Positions 44,127 to 52,181 of a stretch of DNA of 64,000 nt are shown one piece after another. Both the position numbers and the translations under genes were made by a program. The stretch's first letter is position 1, and the number at the start of each line of letters is the position of its first letter. A model generated the notes under the pieces. It ran no database searches, was not told the origin of the DNA, and worked only from the letters and a program-made list of their open reading frames with translations. Origin of the DNA: Pseudomonadota bacterium (GTDB taxonomy: Bacteria; Desulfobacterota; Desulfovibrionia; Desulfovibrionales; Desulfovibrionaceae); the NCBI GenBank assembly GCA_023390395.1, contig JAEWCY010000018.1:1-64000 (forward strand), written 5' to 3'.

Positions 44127-46142
44127 ATGGCCACCGACATTCTTTCCCCGGCCCTGATCGCCTCCATGGTGGGGCACCTGAGCGTGTCCGACCTCATCCG
44201 GACCACCGAGACCTTCAAGCAGAGCGGCCAGCTCGCCTCCATCGAGGCGGCCTACGCGGCCTGGGTCGCGGCCAATCCCAACGACCCGCTGCTCTATGCC
44301 GTGCTCTTCAACTACTCCATCGCGCTCACGGACACGGGCAAGCTCGAGACGGCCAAGGAGTGCCTGGAGCGGGCCATCGCGCTCAACGCGGACTTCATGC
44401 CGGCCTACATCAACCTCGGCCGCATCCTCGAACGCCTGGGCAAGATCGGCCTGGCCATCATCCAGTGGTCGGCCGGGCTGACCCGGATGGCGGCGGTAAG
44501 CGGCCAGGCGGTCATGCACAAGACCACGGCGCTCAACCAGAGCGCCCGGGCCCTGGAGGCCGTGAGCCAGGACGAGGCGGCCGAGAAGATGCTGCGCGAA
44601 AGCCTGGAGCTCGACCGGGACCAGCGCGAGGTGGTGCAGCACCTGGTGGCCCTGCGCCAGCGGCAGTGCGAATGGCCGGTGCTTCTGCCCAGCGAACGCG
44701 TGTCCCGGGAAACGCTTTTTACGGACATGTCGCCCCTTTCCGCCGCGGCCCTGGCCGACGACCCCCTCATGCAGCTGGCCCTGGCCGACCGCTACAACCG
44801 CCGCGACGTGGGCTCGCCCCAGGGCGCCCTGACCGAATGGCCGGCGGCCATGGCCCACACCGGGCCGCTTCGCCTGGGCTACCTGTCCTCGGACCTGCGC
44901 GAGCACGCCGTGGGCTACCTCATGACCGAGGTCCTCGGGCTCCACGATCGGGACAAGGTCGAGGTCCACGCCTACTACTGCGGCATCCCGACCGACGACG
45001 CCCTGCACCGGCATTTCAAGGAGACCTCCGACCGCTTCACCGTGATCACGGACCTCGACGACGCCGCGGCCGCCCGGCGCATGGCCGACGACGGCATCCA
45101 GATCCTGGTCGACCTCAACGGCTACACCCGGGACGCGCGCCTGAAGCTCGTGGCCCTGCGCCCGGCCCCGGTCATCGTCAACTGGCTGGGCTACCCCGGC
45201 ACCATGGCCAGCCCCTACCACCACTACCTCGTCGCCGACGACTGGATCATCCCCGAGGAGAACGAGATCTACTTCTCGGAAAAGGTGGTGCGCCTGCCCT
45301 GCTACCAGCCGAGCAACCGCGACCGCGTCGTCTCCCCGACCCGGCCCACCCGGGCCGAGGCCGGACTGCCCGAGGACGGCGTGGTCTACTGCTGCTTCAA
45401 CGGCAGCCACAAGATCCACCGCCACACCTTCGACCGCTGGCTGACCATCCTGGCCCGCGTGCCCCAGAGCGTGCTGTGGCTCCTCGGCGGCCCCGAGGCC
45501 ACGATGGGCCGCCTGCGGGACTACGCCGCCGCGCGCGGCATCGCTCCCGAGCGGCTGGTCTTCGCGGACAAGGCGGCCAACCCGGCCCACCTGGCCCGCT
45601 ATCCCCTGGCCGACCTGTTCTTGGACACCACGCCCTACGGCGCGCACACCACGGCCTCGGACGCGTTGTGGGCCGGGGTGCCGGTGCTGACCGCCTCGGG
45701 GCGCTCCTTCGCCTCGCGGGTGTGCGGCAGCCTGGTGCGCGCGGCCGGGCTGCCCGAGCTCGTGTGCGCCACGCCCGAGGAATACGTGGAACGGGCCGTG
45801 GCCCTGGGAAGCGACCGCGACGCCCTGGCCGCCCTGCGGGCGCGCCTGGCGGACGGGCGGGCGGAGTGCGCGCTTTTCGACATGCCGGGGCTCGTGCGCG
45901 GACTGGAAGGGCTTTACGCCGCCATGTGGCGCGACTGCCTTGAGGGCCGGCTCCCCCGGCCGGACTTGGCCAACCTCGACGTCTACCTGGAGACGGCCGG
46001 CCAGGTGGACCACGAAGCCATGGAGGTCCAGGGCGTCGCCGACTACCGGGGCTGGTGGACAGACCAGCTCGCCCGGCGGCACCGTCTGCGCCCCATCCCC
46101 CGCGACGCCCGCCTGGTCTCGGACCCCCTGGTCTTCCCCTAG
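44127..46142 (+). CDS. GT41 (SPINDLY/O-GlcNAc transferase-like) protein with TPRs
   Basis: A 671-residue protein. Residues about 50-130 are TPR units (FNYSIALTDTGKLETAKECL, AYINLGRILERLGKIGLAII). Residues about 245-640 are the GT41 catalytic region: LRLGYLSSDLREHAVGYL with the conserved His near 260, VNWLGYPGTM, FNGSHKIHRHTFDRW with Lys near 429, and DTTPYGAHTTASDALWAGVP. GT41 enzymes transfer a sugar from a nucleotide donor to Ser/Thr (or Asn in HMW1C) in the cytoplasm. The neighbour upstream is a giant Ser/Thr-rich repeat protein, the obvious candidate acceptor. AGGAGG lies 14 bases before ATG, a long spacing. Confidence 0.92.
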   Translation: MATDILSPALIASMVGHLSVSDLIRTTETFKQSGQLASIEAAYAAWVAANPNDPLLYAVLFNYSIALTDTGKLETAKECLERAIALNADFMPAYINLGRILERLGKIGLAIIQWSAGLTRMAAVSGQAVMHKTTALNQSARALEAVSQDEAAEKMLRESLELDRDQREVVQHLVALRQRQCEWPVLLPSERVSRETLFTDMSPLSAAALADDPLMQLALADRYNRRDVGSPQGALTEWPAAMAHTGPLRLGYLSSDLREHAVGYLMTEVLGLHDRDKVEVHAYYCGIPTDDALHRHFKETSDRFTVITDLDDAAAARRMADDGIQILVDLNGYTRDARLKLVALRPAPVIVNWLGYPGTMASPYHHYLVADDWIIPEENEIYFSEKVVRLPCYQPSNRDRVVSPTRPTRAEAGLPEDGVVYCCFNGSHKIHRHTFDRWLTILARVPQSVLWLLGGPEATMGRLRDYAAARGIAPERLVFADKAANPAHLARYPLADLFLDTTPYGAHTTASDALWAGVPVLTASGRSFASRVCGSLVRAAGLPELVCATPEEYVERAVALGSDRDALAALRARLADGRAECALFDMPGLVRGLEGLYAAMWRDCLEGRLPRPDLANLDVYLETAGQVDHEAMEVQGVADYRGWWTDQLARRHRLRPIPRDARLVSDPLVFP

Positions 46143-46391
46143 GCCCGGCCGGCCCGCATCTCCCGACCGGAGGAACGCATTCCGGTCTGGACGGCGGCAA
46201 GGCCGAAGATGTATGCAGCGGCATGCGAACCCCGCCCGGGGCGACGGCCTGCTTGGGGCCGGCCCCGGCGGCGGCGGACCGCTGGACCGCCTGCATCGCG
46301 CCAAACCGCCAATGCGCCCGGCTATTCGGGCCCCTGTTGTTTCGAGGGGATCACTCCTACGGGCATCTTGGCGAACAGCCGAGAGGATGTT

Positions 46392-48188
46392 TTGCTGTCA
46401 TCTGGCCGGGACGATACGAAGAACGAAACGCACGAAGCCTCCGCCGTCGACCGCAACGGGTTGCGCTGGTGCTTGGCGCTGCTTTTTTCTGCCGCGATTT
46501 CCTTTTTCCTGTATCACAAGGATCATTTCATCAGCGCCCAATATGCCGCGCTGCTCTCCCTGTTGCTGGTCGTCGTCTCCTACGGATTCGCGACGCGCCA
46601 AGGCGACGACGCCCCCTATTTCCGGTGCGGCACGGTCGGCGTCCTCCTGGCCCTGGTCCTGACCTGCCTGCCCCTGGCCGGCTACACCTGGAGCATGGCC
46701 GACGACTACGTCATCCCCATGATGCTCGGCCCCTCCGGCCGCATGGGGCTCGGGGACCTGGCCAGACGCCTGGCCAGCACGGAATCGCTGTCCGTGATCT
46801 TCGACAACGCCTCCGGCCGGTTCCAGCCGGTGTTCGTGCTCATGTACGCTCTGGACGCCTTCTTCTTCGGCGATTCCATCACGGCCTGGTACGTCTGGTA
46901 CGGCTGCCTGTTCCTGGCGTCCGCGGCGCTGCTGCTCCTGGCGCTGCGGCAATGCTTCGACGGGATCACGGCGGTGCTGGCCGGGTGCGTGCTGCTCACC
47001 CAGCTCCAGTGGCACTGGCTTTTCCGGGACACCGGCGTGGTGGAGGTCTACGGGCTGTTCGGCCTGGCCCTGGTCCTTTACCGCATCGCCCGCGACTTCG
47101 ACCGGCCGAGCGTATCCCTCGGCTCCTACGCCCTGCTCGCCCTGGGCAACCTCGTCATGCTCGGGACCAAGGAGACGTTCGTCCTGGCCTGCGCCCTGCC
47201 CCTGGTCTTCCTCCTCGCCCGTTGCCGCCGGGGACCGGCCGGCCAACGGCGGCGCGCCCTCGTCTTTTTCGGCCTCATCCTGCTGTGCGACCTGTACGTC
47301 TTCCTCGGCATCTGGGCCGCCCTGTCCGTCACGGGCGCGGACGTCTACGGCCGGGAGGTCGGCGTGGCGAGCCTTTGCACGTCGCTCGGCGAGTACCTGA
47401 GCGCCCTCGGCGGCCTGATCCGCTGGCCGTGGTACGCGGCCGCCCTGGCCGCCCTGGTCGCCGTACGGCTCTTTCTCGGCCGGGAGCGGGAAAGCCGGAC
47501 CGCCTTTCGGACCCGGACCCTCGGCTACGGCCTGGCGACGGCCTGGGTCTTCCTCTTCGGCCTGTCCCAGTACGTGTTCTACCACGGCGAAGTCGACAAC
47601 CAGCACTACTCCCTGCCCTTTTCCGCCACGCCCGCCGTGCTGTGGCTGCTCGCCGGCCGGTACTTCCTGGAGACGACGGCCCTGGCCCCGGCCAGGACCG
47701 CGCGCACGGCCGCCGGCATGCTCGTCGGTTTCCTGTGCGCCTACGGCTTTTTGACCGCGCCCCTTTTCGCCAGGGACTTCATCCGCATCTTCGGCCAGTC
47801 CAACGCGGCCTACGTCGCCACCCTGGAGAAGATCGCCGCGGCCGTGTCCGGCGCGCCGGACAGGCCGCTGGTCCTGGTCGTCGGCGACACGGACAACGAC
47901 GAACTCGTCGTCAGCCCGGCCGTGTACCTGAAAAAGGTCCTGCGCATTCCCAACGCCATCTTCGTCAAGCAGGCCGCGGCCGAGACGCCGCTCATCCGCC
48001 GCCTGCGCGACGAGGGCTACGTCGATGTCCTGCTCCCCGGGGAACCGCCCAGCGGCGCGCCGGCCTTCCTGGTCGGCGTCATGGCCGTGCCCGAGGGCGA
48101 GTTCGGCAACCTGGGCCGGCTCCTGCCCGTGGAGGCGGGGCAGCCGCGGCTCAAGCTCTTTCCCGTCCTTTCGCGAAACATCTGGTAA
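46392..48188 (+). CDS. Polytopic membrane protein, GT-C-like
   Basis: A 598-residue protein with roughly ten or more membrane helices (LLFSAAISFFLYHKDHF, YAALLSLLLVVVSYGF and others). The first large loop carries an acidic pair in YTWSMADDYVIPMM, as in GT-C lipid-linked sugar transferases of the ArnT/PMT type; the C-terminal 130 residues are soluble. The start is probably TTG at 46392 with GAGAGG five bases upstream; no ATG follows before the first helix, and the frame is open back to 46209. It follows the GT41 gene and may complete a glycosylation or surface-assembly locus for the giant repeat protein. Confidence 0.7.
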   Translation: MLSSGRDDTKNETHEASAVDRNGLRWCLALLFSAAISFFLYHKDHFISAQYAALLSLLLVVVSYGFATRQGDDAPYFRCGTVGVLLALVLTCLPLAGYTWSMADDYVIPMMLGPSGRMGLGDLARRLASTESLSVIFDNASGRFQPVFVLMYALDAFFFGDSITAWYVWYGCLFLASAALLLLALRQCFDGITAVLAGCVLLTQLQWHWLFRDTGVVEVYGLFGLALVLYRIARDFDRPSVSLGSYALLALGNLVMLGTKETFVLACALPLVFLLARCRRGPAGQRRRALVFFGLILLCDLYVFLGIWAALSVTGADVYGREVGVASLCTSLGEYLSALGGLIRWPWYAAALAALVAVRLFLGRERESRTAFRTRTLGYGLATAWVFLFGLSQYVFYHGEVDNQHYSLPFSATPAVLWLLAGRYFLETTALAPARTARTAAGMLVGFLCAYGFLTAPLFARDFIRIFGQSNAAYVATLEKIAAAVSGAPDRPLVLVVGDTDNDELVVSPAVYLKKVLRIPNAIFVKQAAAETPLIRRLRDEGYVDVLLPGEPPSGAPAFLVGVMAVPEGEFGNLGRLLPVEAGQPRLKLFPVLSRNIW

Positions 48189-48272
48189 GCCGACGCCCCC
48201 GGGCCTTGCCCGGCCGGGAGAAAACGCGGCTCGCCGAGGCCCCGGACCTTGTCGCGCAGATGGCGCAGCTCG

Positions 48273-48303
48273 GCGTAGTTGCGCCGCCGCGTCGCAACTA
48301 CGC
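48273..48303 (+). terminator. Perfect 11-bp hairpin after the membrane protein gene
   Basis: GCGTAGTTGCG and CGCAACTACGC with a 9-base loop, 85 bases downstream of the stop. A run of six T begins about 17 bases after the stem, so termination is possible but not classical. Confidence 0.5.
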
Positions 48304-48351
48304 ATCGTGTTGAACTGCCTTTTTTCCTTGACGCCGGCGGCGGGGCTTTGT

Positions 48352-48369
48352 TTTGCTCTTTTGAGCAAA
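48352..48369 (+). promoter_or_regulatory. Palindromic operator before the UPF0251 gene
   Basis: TTTGCTC-TTTT-GAGCAAA is a perfect 7-bp palindrome ending 13 bases before the ATG at 48383. UPF0251 proteins carry an HTH, so this may be an autoregulatory binding site. It could also form a small mRNA hairpin near the ribosome site. Confidence 0.5.
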
Positions 48370-48382
48370 CAGAGGATTCGCC

Positions 48383-48703
48383 ATGCCCCGCACGCGCCTG
48401 CGCCGTTTCGTGGCCGGCCTGCCCAAGGCCGCCTACTTCAAGCCCCTGGGCATCCCGCTGTGGGCGCTTGACGAGGTGCGCCTGCCGGTCGAGGGCCTGG
48501 AGGCCCTGCGCCTGGCCGACCTGGAGGGGCTGACCGCCGAGGAGGCGGCTGGGCGCATGGGCGTGTCGCGCCACACCTTCGGCCGGGTGCTGGCCGAGGC
48601 CCGGGCCGCCGTGGCCGGGGCGCTGGTCGCCGGCGCGGCGCTTCGCATCGAGGGCGGCCACTTCGAACTGGCCGGCGCGGAAGACGACGGGGAAAACCCG
48701 TAG
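48383..48703 (+). CDS. UPF0251/DUF134 HTH protein
   Basis: A 106-residue protein of the UPF0251 (DUF134) family: an N-terminal MPRTRLRRFVAGLPKAAYFK typical of the family, a sigma-factor-like helix-turn-helix at about 38-75 (LEALRLADLEGLTAEEAAGR, MGVSRHTFGRVLAEARAAV) and a short tail. Members are thought to be DNA-binding regulators in anaerobic bacteria and archaea. It sits 14 bases before the DUF364 gene and is preceded by a palindrome, so it probably regulates itself and that gene. Confidence 0.9.
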   Translation: MPRTRLRRFVAGLPKAAYFKPLGIPLWALDEVRLPVEGLEALRLADLEGLTAEEAAGRMGVSRHTFGRVLAEARAAVAGALVAGAALRIEGGHFELAGAEDDGENP

Positions 48704-48717
48704 CAAGGAGTGCAGCC

Positions 48718-49446
48718 ATGGGAACCGGCATGCTGGAAACGGTGCGGCGAAGGGCCGTGGAACTCTGGGAACGGCGGGACCTCTTGCGCGAGCCCGTCGC
48801 GGTCACGGCCAGGACGCTCACCGTGCGCGAGGCCATCGGCGATCCGGAGGGAGACGACTTCCCCCTGCAAAAGGGCAAGGAGCAGCTCATGGAGGCCGTG
48901 TTCCGGGGCGCGCGGGGACAGGCCTTCACCGACCGCTTCGGCGACTTTTCCGGCACGCTGGCCGACGTGGCCACCATGCCGCTTGAAAACAACTTCCGCC
49001 GGGCCGTGTTCGTGGCCTCGCTCAACGCCGTGACCCGGGGCCTGGGACTGTGCCAGGGCACGATCCACTGCCGCGACAAGGAGCCCGGGGAGTGCGCCCT
49101 CAAGTTCCGCGACCACATCCGGGAGCGCTACGGCAAGGTGCGCATCGCCCAGGTGGGGTTCCAGCCCAAGATGATCGAGGCCCTGGCCGCCGCCTTCGAA
49201 GTGCGCGTGCTCGACCTCGACCCGGACAACATCGGCACGGTGAAGCACGGGGCGGCCGTCCTGGGGCCGCAGATGCGGGACGAGACGCTGGCCTGGGCCG
49301 AGCTGCTCGTGGTCACGGGCTCCACCCTGGCCAACGACACCATCGGCGATTTCCTCACCGACCGGCCCGTGGTCTTTTTCGGCACCACCGTGGCCGGCGC
49401 GGCGGCGCTCATGGGCTGGGAGCGCTTCTGCGCCAAGTCCACATAG
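48718..49446 (+). CDS. DUF364 putative metal-chelation protein
   Basis: A 242-residue protein with the DUF364 arrangement: an N-terminal DUF4213-like part, then a Rossmann-like domain (KVRIAQVGFQPKMIEALAAA, VRVLDLDPDNIG), and a C-terminal LLVVTGSTLANDTIGDFL, FFGTTVAGAAALMG segment. The family is called heavy-metal chelation on structural grounds; no reaction is established. AAGGAG precedes the ATG. It is cotranscribed with the UPF0251 regulator, suggesting a small metal-responsive unit (inference). Confidence 0.88.
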   Translation: MGTGMLETVRRRAVELWERRDLLREPVAVTARTLTVREAIGDPEGDDFPLQKGKEQLMEAVFRGARGQAFTDRFGDFSGTLADVATMPLENNFRRAVFVASLNAVTRGLGLCQGTIHCRDKEPGECALKFRDHIRERYGKVRIAQVGFQPKMIEALAAAFEVRVLDLDPDNIGTVKHGAAVLGPQMRDETLAWAELLVVTGSTLANDTIGDFLTDRPVVFFGTTVAGAAALMGWERFCAKST

Positions 49447-49453
49447 CGCGACG

Positions 49454-49756
49454 CTAGGCGGTCTTCGCCGCCGGCCCGACGGGCGCGTCATGGACCGGCG
49501 CGTCCTCGCGGGCCATGGCCGCCGTGGGCGACGCGGGCTCGGCGGAGGCCGGCTGCGCCAGCTCGGGCCGGGGCGCGGCCGGCTGAACCTCGGGGGCCTG
49601 GGCCGCGGCCGGGGGCGTCTCCTCGTGCATGGCCTTCTTGAAGTCCCGCACCGCCCGGCCCAGGCTCCCGCCCAGGTCGCCGATCTTGCCGGGTCCGAAG
49701 ATCACCAGCGCGATCACCAGGATGACGATGAGGTGCATCGGCTCGAACAATCCCAT
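49454..49756 (-). CDS. tatA: Sec-independent translocase subunit TatA/TatE
   Basis: A 100-residue protein of the TatA/E family. One N-terminal membrane helix (MHLIVILVIALVIFGPGKI) is followed by the FGPGKIGDLGGSLG hinge and an amphipathic helix (GRAVRDFKKAMHEE), then a Pro/Ala-rich tail. TatA oligomers form the passage for folded proteins delivered by TatC. GGGAGGG lies seven bases before the ATG at 49756. It stands alone: no tatB or tatC is in the window. Confidence 0.93.
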   Translation of the reverse strand: MGLFEPMHLIVILVIALVIFGPGKIGDLGGSLGRAVRDFKKAMHEETPPAAAQAPEVQPAAPRPELAQPASAEPASPTAAMAREDAPVHDAPVGPAAKTA

Positions 49757-49880
49757 AACTGCCCTCCCGCGAGTCAGGCTCGCATCCGTCCTTATAATCC
49801 ATGGGGGCGGGCGGAACAAGACAACCTGGAAATACTGAAATCCAACGGCGCGCGACGGGGACGGAAAGGCCGGGGCGCTC

Positions 49881-49928
49881 GCGCGGCGTCCGTGGAGCGC
49901 CTGCGCGCGGATGCCACGGACGCCGCGC
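49881..49928. terminator. Perfect 15-bp dyad between the SDR and tatA genes
   Basis: GCGCGGCGTCCGTGG and CCACGGACGCCGCGC with an 18-base loop, downstream of the SDR stop on the minus strand. There is no T run. It is probably a transcript-ending structure that separates the SDR gene from tatA. Confidence 0.5.
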
Positions 49929-49983
49929 CTTGCGGCGCATCCCGTTTCCGGACGCCGCCGCCGGTTTCACGGAGGAGGCGACC

Positions 49984-50742
49984 CTAGACGATGCCGCCGT
50001 TGGCGGGGAGCGTCTGCCCGTTCACCCAGCCGCCGTCCGGGCCGACCAGGAAGGCGACCACGTTGGCGATGTCCTCGGGCTGGCCCAGCCGCTCCAGGGG
50101 CGGCATCTTGGAGAGGTGTTCCACCTGCGCCCCGGTCTTGTCCTTGAGGAAAAGCTCCGTGGCCGTGGGTCCCGGGGCCACGGCGTTGACCGTGACGTCG
50201 CGACCGCGCAGCTCCCTGGCGAAGATCAGCGTCATGGTCTCCACGGCGGACTTGGTGGCGGCGTAGACCGAGTAGCCGGGCAGGGCCAGCCGGCTGACGC
50301 TGCTTGCGAAATTGACGATGCGTCCGCCGTCGCGCAGCTTCCTGGCCGCCACGCGCAGGCCGTTGAAGGTGCCCTTGAGATTGACCGCCACGATGCGGTC
50401 GAACAGGGCGTCGTCCGTGTCGGAGAGAAAGACCAGGCCCGGCTGGATGATGCCCGCGTTGTTGACGAGCACGTCCACCCCGCCGAAGAGCGTGATGGCC
50501 TGGTCGAACAGGGCCGCGACCTGCCCCGGGTCGGCCACGTCCGCCTGAAAGGCCGCGGCGCGGCCGCCCTTGGACTCGATTTCCGCCACCACGGCCTCGG
50601 CGTCGGCCCTGCGGCCGGCGTAGTTCACGACCACGGTGAAGCCGTCGGCGGCCAGACGCCTGGCTACGGCCGCGCCGATGCCGCGCGAGGCCCCGGTGAC
50701 GATGGCGACCTTGCCGCCCTGTTGTTGCGTATTGCCGTTCAT
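49984..50742 (-). CDS. Short-chain dehydrogenase/reductase
   Basis: A 252-residue classical SDR. The NAD(P) loop is TGASRGIGAAVA, followed by NNAGI at about 90, the catalytic Ser in FASSVSRL, YxxxK in YAATK and the PGPTATELF loop. An Arg after the first helix (GRRADA) suggests NADPH preference. Length and motifs fit 3-oxoacyl-reductase-like enzymes of unknown substrate. AGGAGG lies five bases before the ATG. It is divergent from a LysR-type gene that probably controls it. Confidence 0.92.
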   Translation of the reverse strand: MNGNTQQQGGKVAIVTGASRGIGAAVARRLAADGFTVVVNYAGRRADAEAVVAEIESKGGRAAAFQADVADPGQVAALFDQAITLFGGVDVLVNNAGIIQPGLVFLSDTDDALFDRIVAVNLKGTFNGLRVAARKLRDGGRIVNFASSVSRLALPGYSVYAATKSAVETMTLIFARELRGRDVTVNAVAPGPTATELFLKDKTGAQVEHLSKMPPLERLGQPEDIANVVAFLVGPDGGWVNGQTLPANGGIV

Positions 50743-50844
50743 GTCTGCCTCCTGTGGGAAGACGGGTGTTGTTGTGCTCCATCTAGTCCCCCCCGGAGCG
50801 CAACGGTAGACGCATGGCCGGAATATGCCTTATACGGAAATCGC

Positions 50845-51783
50845 ATGACCATTTTCGACGACCTGTCCCTGCTGCGCAGCTTCCTGGCCATCGTGGAGAG
50901 CGGCAGCCTGTCGGCGGCGGCCAGGAAGCTGCGCCTGACCCAGCCGACCTTGAGCCGCCGCCTGCGGGCGCTGGAGGAGAAGTGCGACGCGGTGCTGCTG
51001 CGCCGCGACACCCACCGCATGGGCCTGACCGACGCCGGACGCCGCGTCCTGGAGGACGCCCGGGCCATGCTGGAGCTGGCCGAGGAAGCGCAAGGCCGCC
51101 TGCGCGGAGACCAGGCGGCCGTGGCCGGCCCCCTGCGCCTGTTCGCGACCATCGACTTCGGCCAGAGCGTGGTCAGCCGCCTCATCGCCAGCTTCCTCCA
51201 GACCCACCCGGCCGTCACGGTCGCCCTGGCCTATTCCAACCGCCCCCTGCACATGATCGAGGAAGGCTGCGACGCGGGCATCGTGGCGGGCAGCCCCGGC
51301 GAGGCCGGCGTCGTGGCCCGCTCCCTCGGCCCCATCCGCCGCCATGCCGTGGCCTCGCCGGAATTCCTGCGCGAGCGCCCCTCGGCGACGACGCCCGGGG
51401 ACCTCGGCGCGTGGCCCTGGCTGGCCCTTTCGGGCGAGCAGTTCGGCGGCTCCAGGACGGCGACCTTCCTCCATGCGGAGCAAGCTCCCCAGACCCTGGC
51501 TATACGGCCCGTCATGGTCTCCGAGGGCGTGACCAGCCTGCGGGAGGCCGCGCGCCTGGGCCTTGGCGTCGCGACGCTGCCGGAATGGCTGATCGGCGAG
51601 GACCTTGTTTCCGGCCGCCTGGTCCGCGTCCTGCCCGACTGGCGGGCCACGGACCTCACGGCCCACGCGGTCTACCCGGCCCAGCGCCGCTTGCCGCCAC
51701 GGGTGCGCGCCTTCGTCGATTTCGCCGTTGCCTACATGACCGCGATCCTCAAGCCCCGCTGCATCGGCCGGCCTCTTGCATAG
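50845..51783 (+). CDS. LysR-family transcriptional regulator
   Basis: A 312-residue LysR protein: winged helix at about 8-65 (GSLSAAARKLRLTQPTLSRR), linker helix, and a type 2 binding-protein effector domain of the CrgA-like group (CDAGIVAGSPGEAGVVARSL). The start ATG at 50845 has only a weak site (GGAA), but the frame before it has no protein-like content. It shares a 102-bp spacer with the divergent SDR gene, the usual arrangement for a LysR regulator and its target. Confidence 0.92.
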   Translation: MTIFDDLSLLRSFLAIVESGSLSAAARKLRLTQPTLSRRLRALEEKCDAVLLRRDTHRMGLTDAGRRVLEDARAMLELAEEAQGRLRGDQAAVAGPLRLFATIDFGQSVVSRLIASFLQTHPAVTVALAYSNRPLHMIEEGCDAGIVAGSPGEAGVVARSLGPIRRHAVASPEFLRERPSATTPGDLGAWPWLALSGEQFGGSRTATFLHAEQAPQTLAIRPVMVSEGVTSLREAARLGLGVATLPEWLIGEDLVSGRLVRVLPDWRATDLTAHAVYPAQRRLPPRVRAFVDFAVAYMTAILKPRCIGRPLA

Positions 51784-51851
51784 GCTGCCGACGCCGCGAA
51801 CACGGGCGAAAACCCGTCCTCGAAATCTGCTCCCATCCGGGCCGACGTCTT

Positions 51852-51889
51852 AAAAATACCGGACATCTCATTGTAATTCTTGTATTTTT
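51852..51889. promoter_or_regulatory. Inverted repeat, possible activator site
   Basis: AAAAATAC and GTATTTTT are perfect 8-base arms 22 bases apart, about 135 bases upstream of the sigma-54 promoter. Confidence 0.4.
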
Positions 51890-51921
51890 AGAGAGAAAAC
51901 GATCTTTCATACGGAACAGCG

Positions 51922-51948
51922 GAAAATCATCGTCAACAACGATTTTTC
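51922..51948. promoter_or_regulatory. Imperfect palindrome, possible enhancer-binding site
   Basis: GAAAATC..CG and CG.TTTTTC arms lie about 75-100 bases upstream of the sigma-54 promoter, a typical distance for an NtrC-type activator site. Confidence 0.4.
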
Positions 51949-52022
51949 GTCGTTTCCTGTTCCCGTCTTCTTTCTCGGCCTGCAACAGCCCGTAACAACA
52001 AGTCATTTTCAACAGCTCCTCC

Positions 52023-52037
52023 TGGCACAGGACTTGC
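52023..52037 (+). promoter_or_regulatory. Sigma-54 promoter of the oxamate operon
   Basis: TGGCAC-AGGAC-TTGC is an exact -24/-12 match with correct spacing. Transcription should start near 52049, about 130 bases before the first gene at 52182. Confidence 0.8.
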
Positions 52038-52181
52038 CAAATACGTTCCACGCAACCGCGAGGCCAGGCGTGCAACATTTCTGCGGCGAAAGCGGCCCGG
52101 CCGCCCAAAGGCCGCAACGCGTCGGCACGGGCCGCCGCCCATGCGCGGGCCGCCGAACAACCAACCGGAAAGAGCGGAGCC

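Larger units (their letters stand above)
51784..52022. other. Upstream control region of the oxamate operon
   Basis: About 240 bases between the LysR stop and the sigma-54 promoter, much more AT-rich than its neighbours. It carries two inverted repeats listed separately (51852-51889 and 51922-51948), likely sites for an enhancer-binding activator. No gene is present. Confidence 0.5.
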
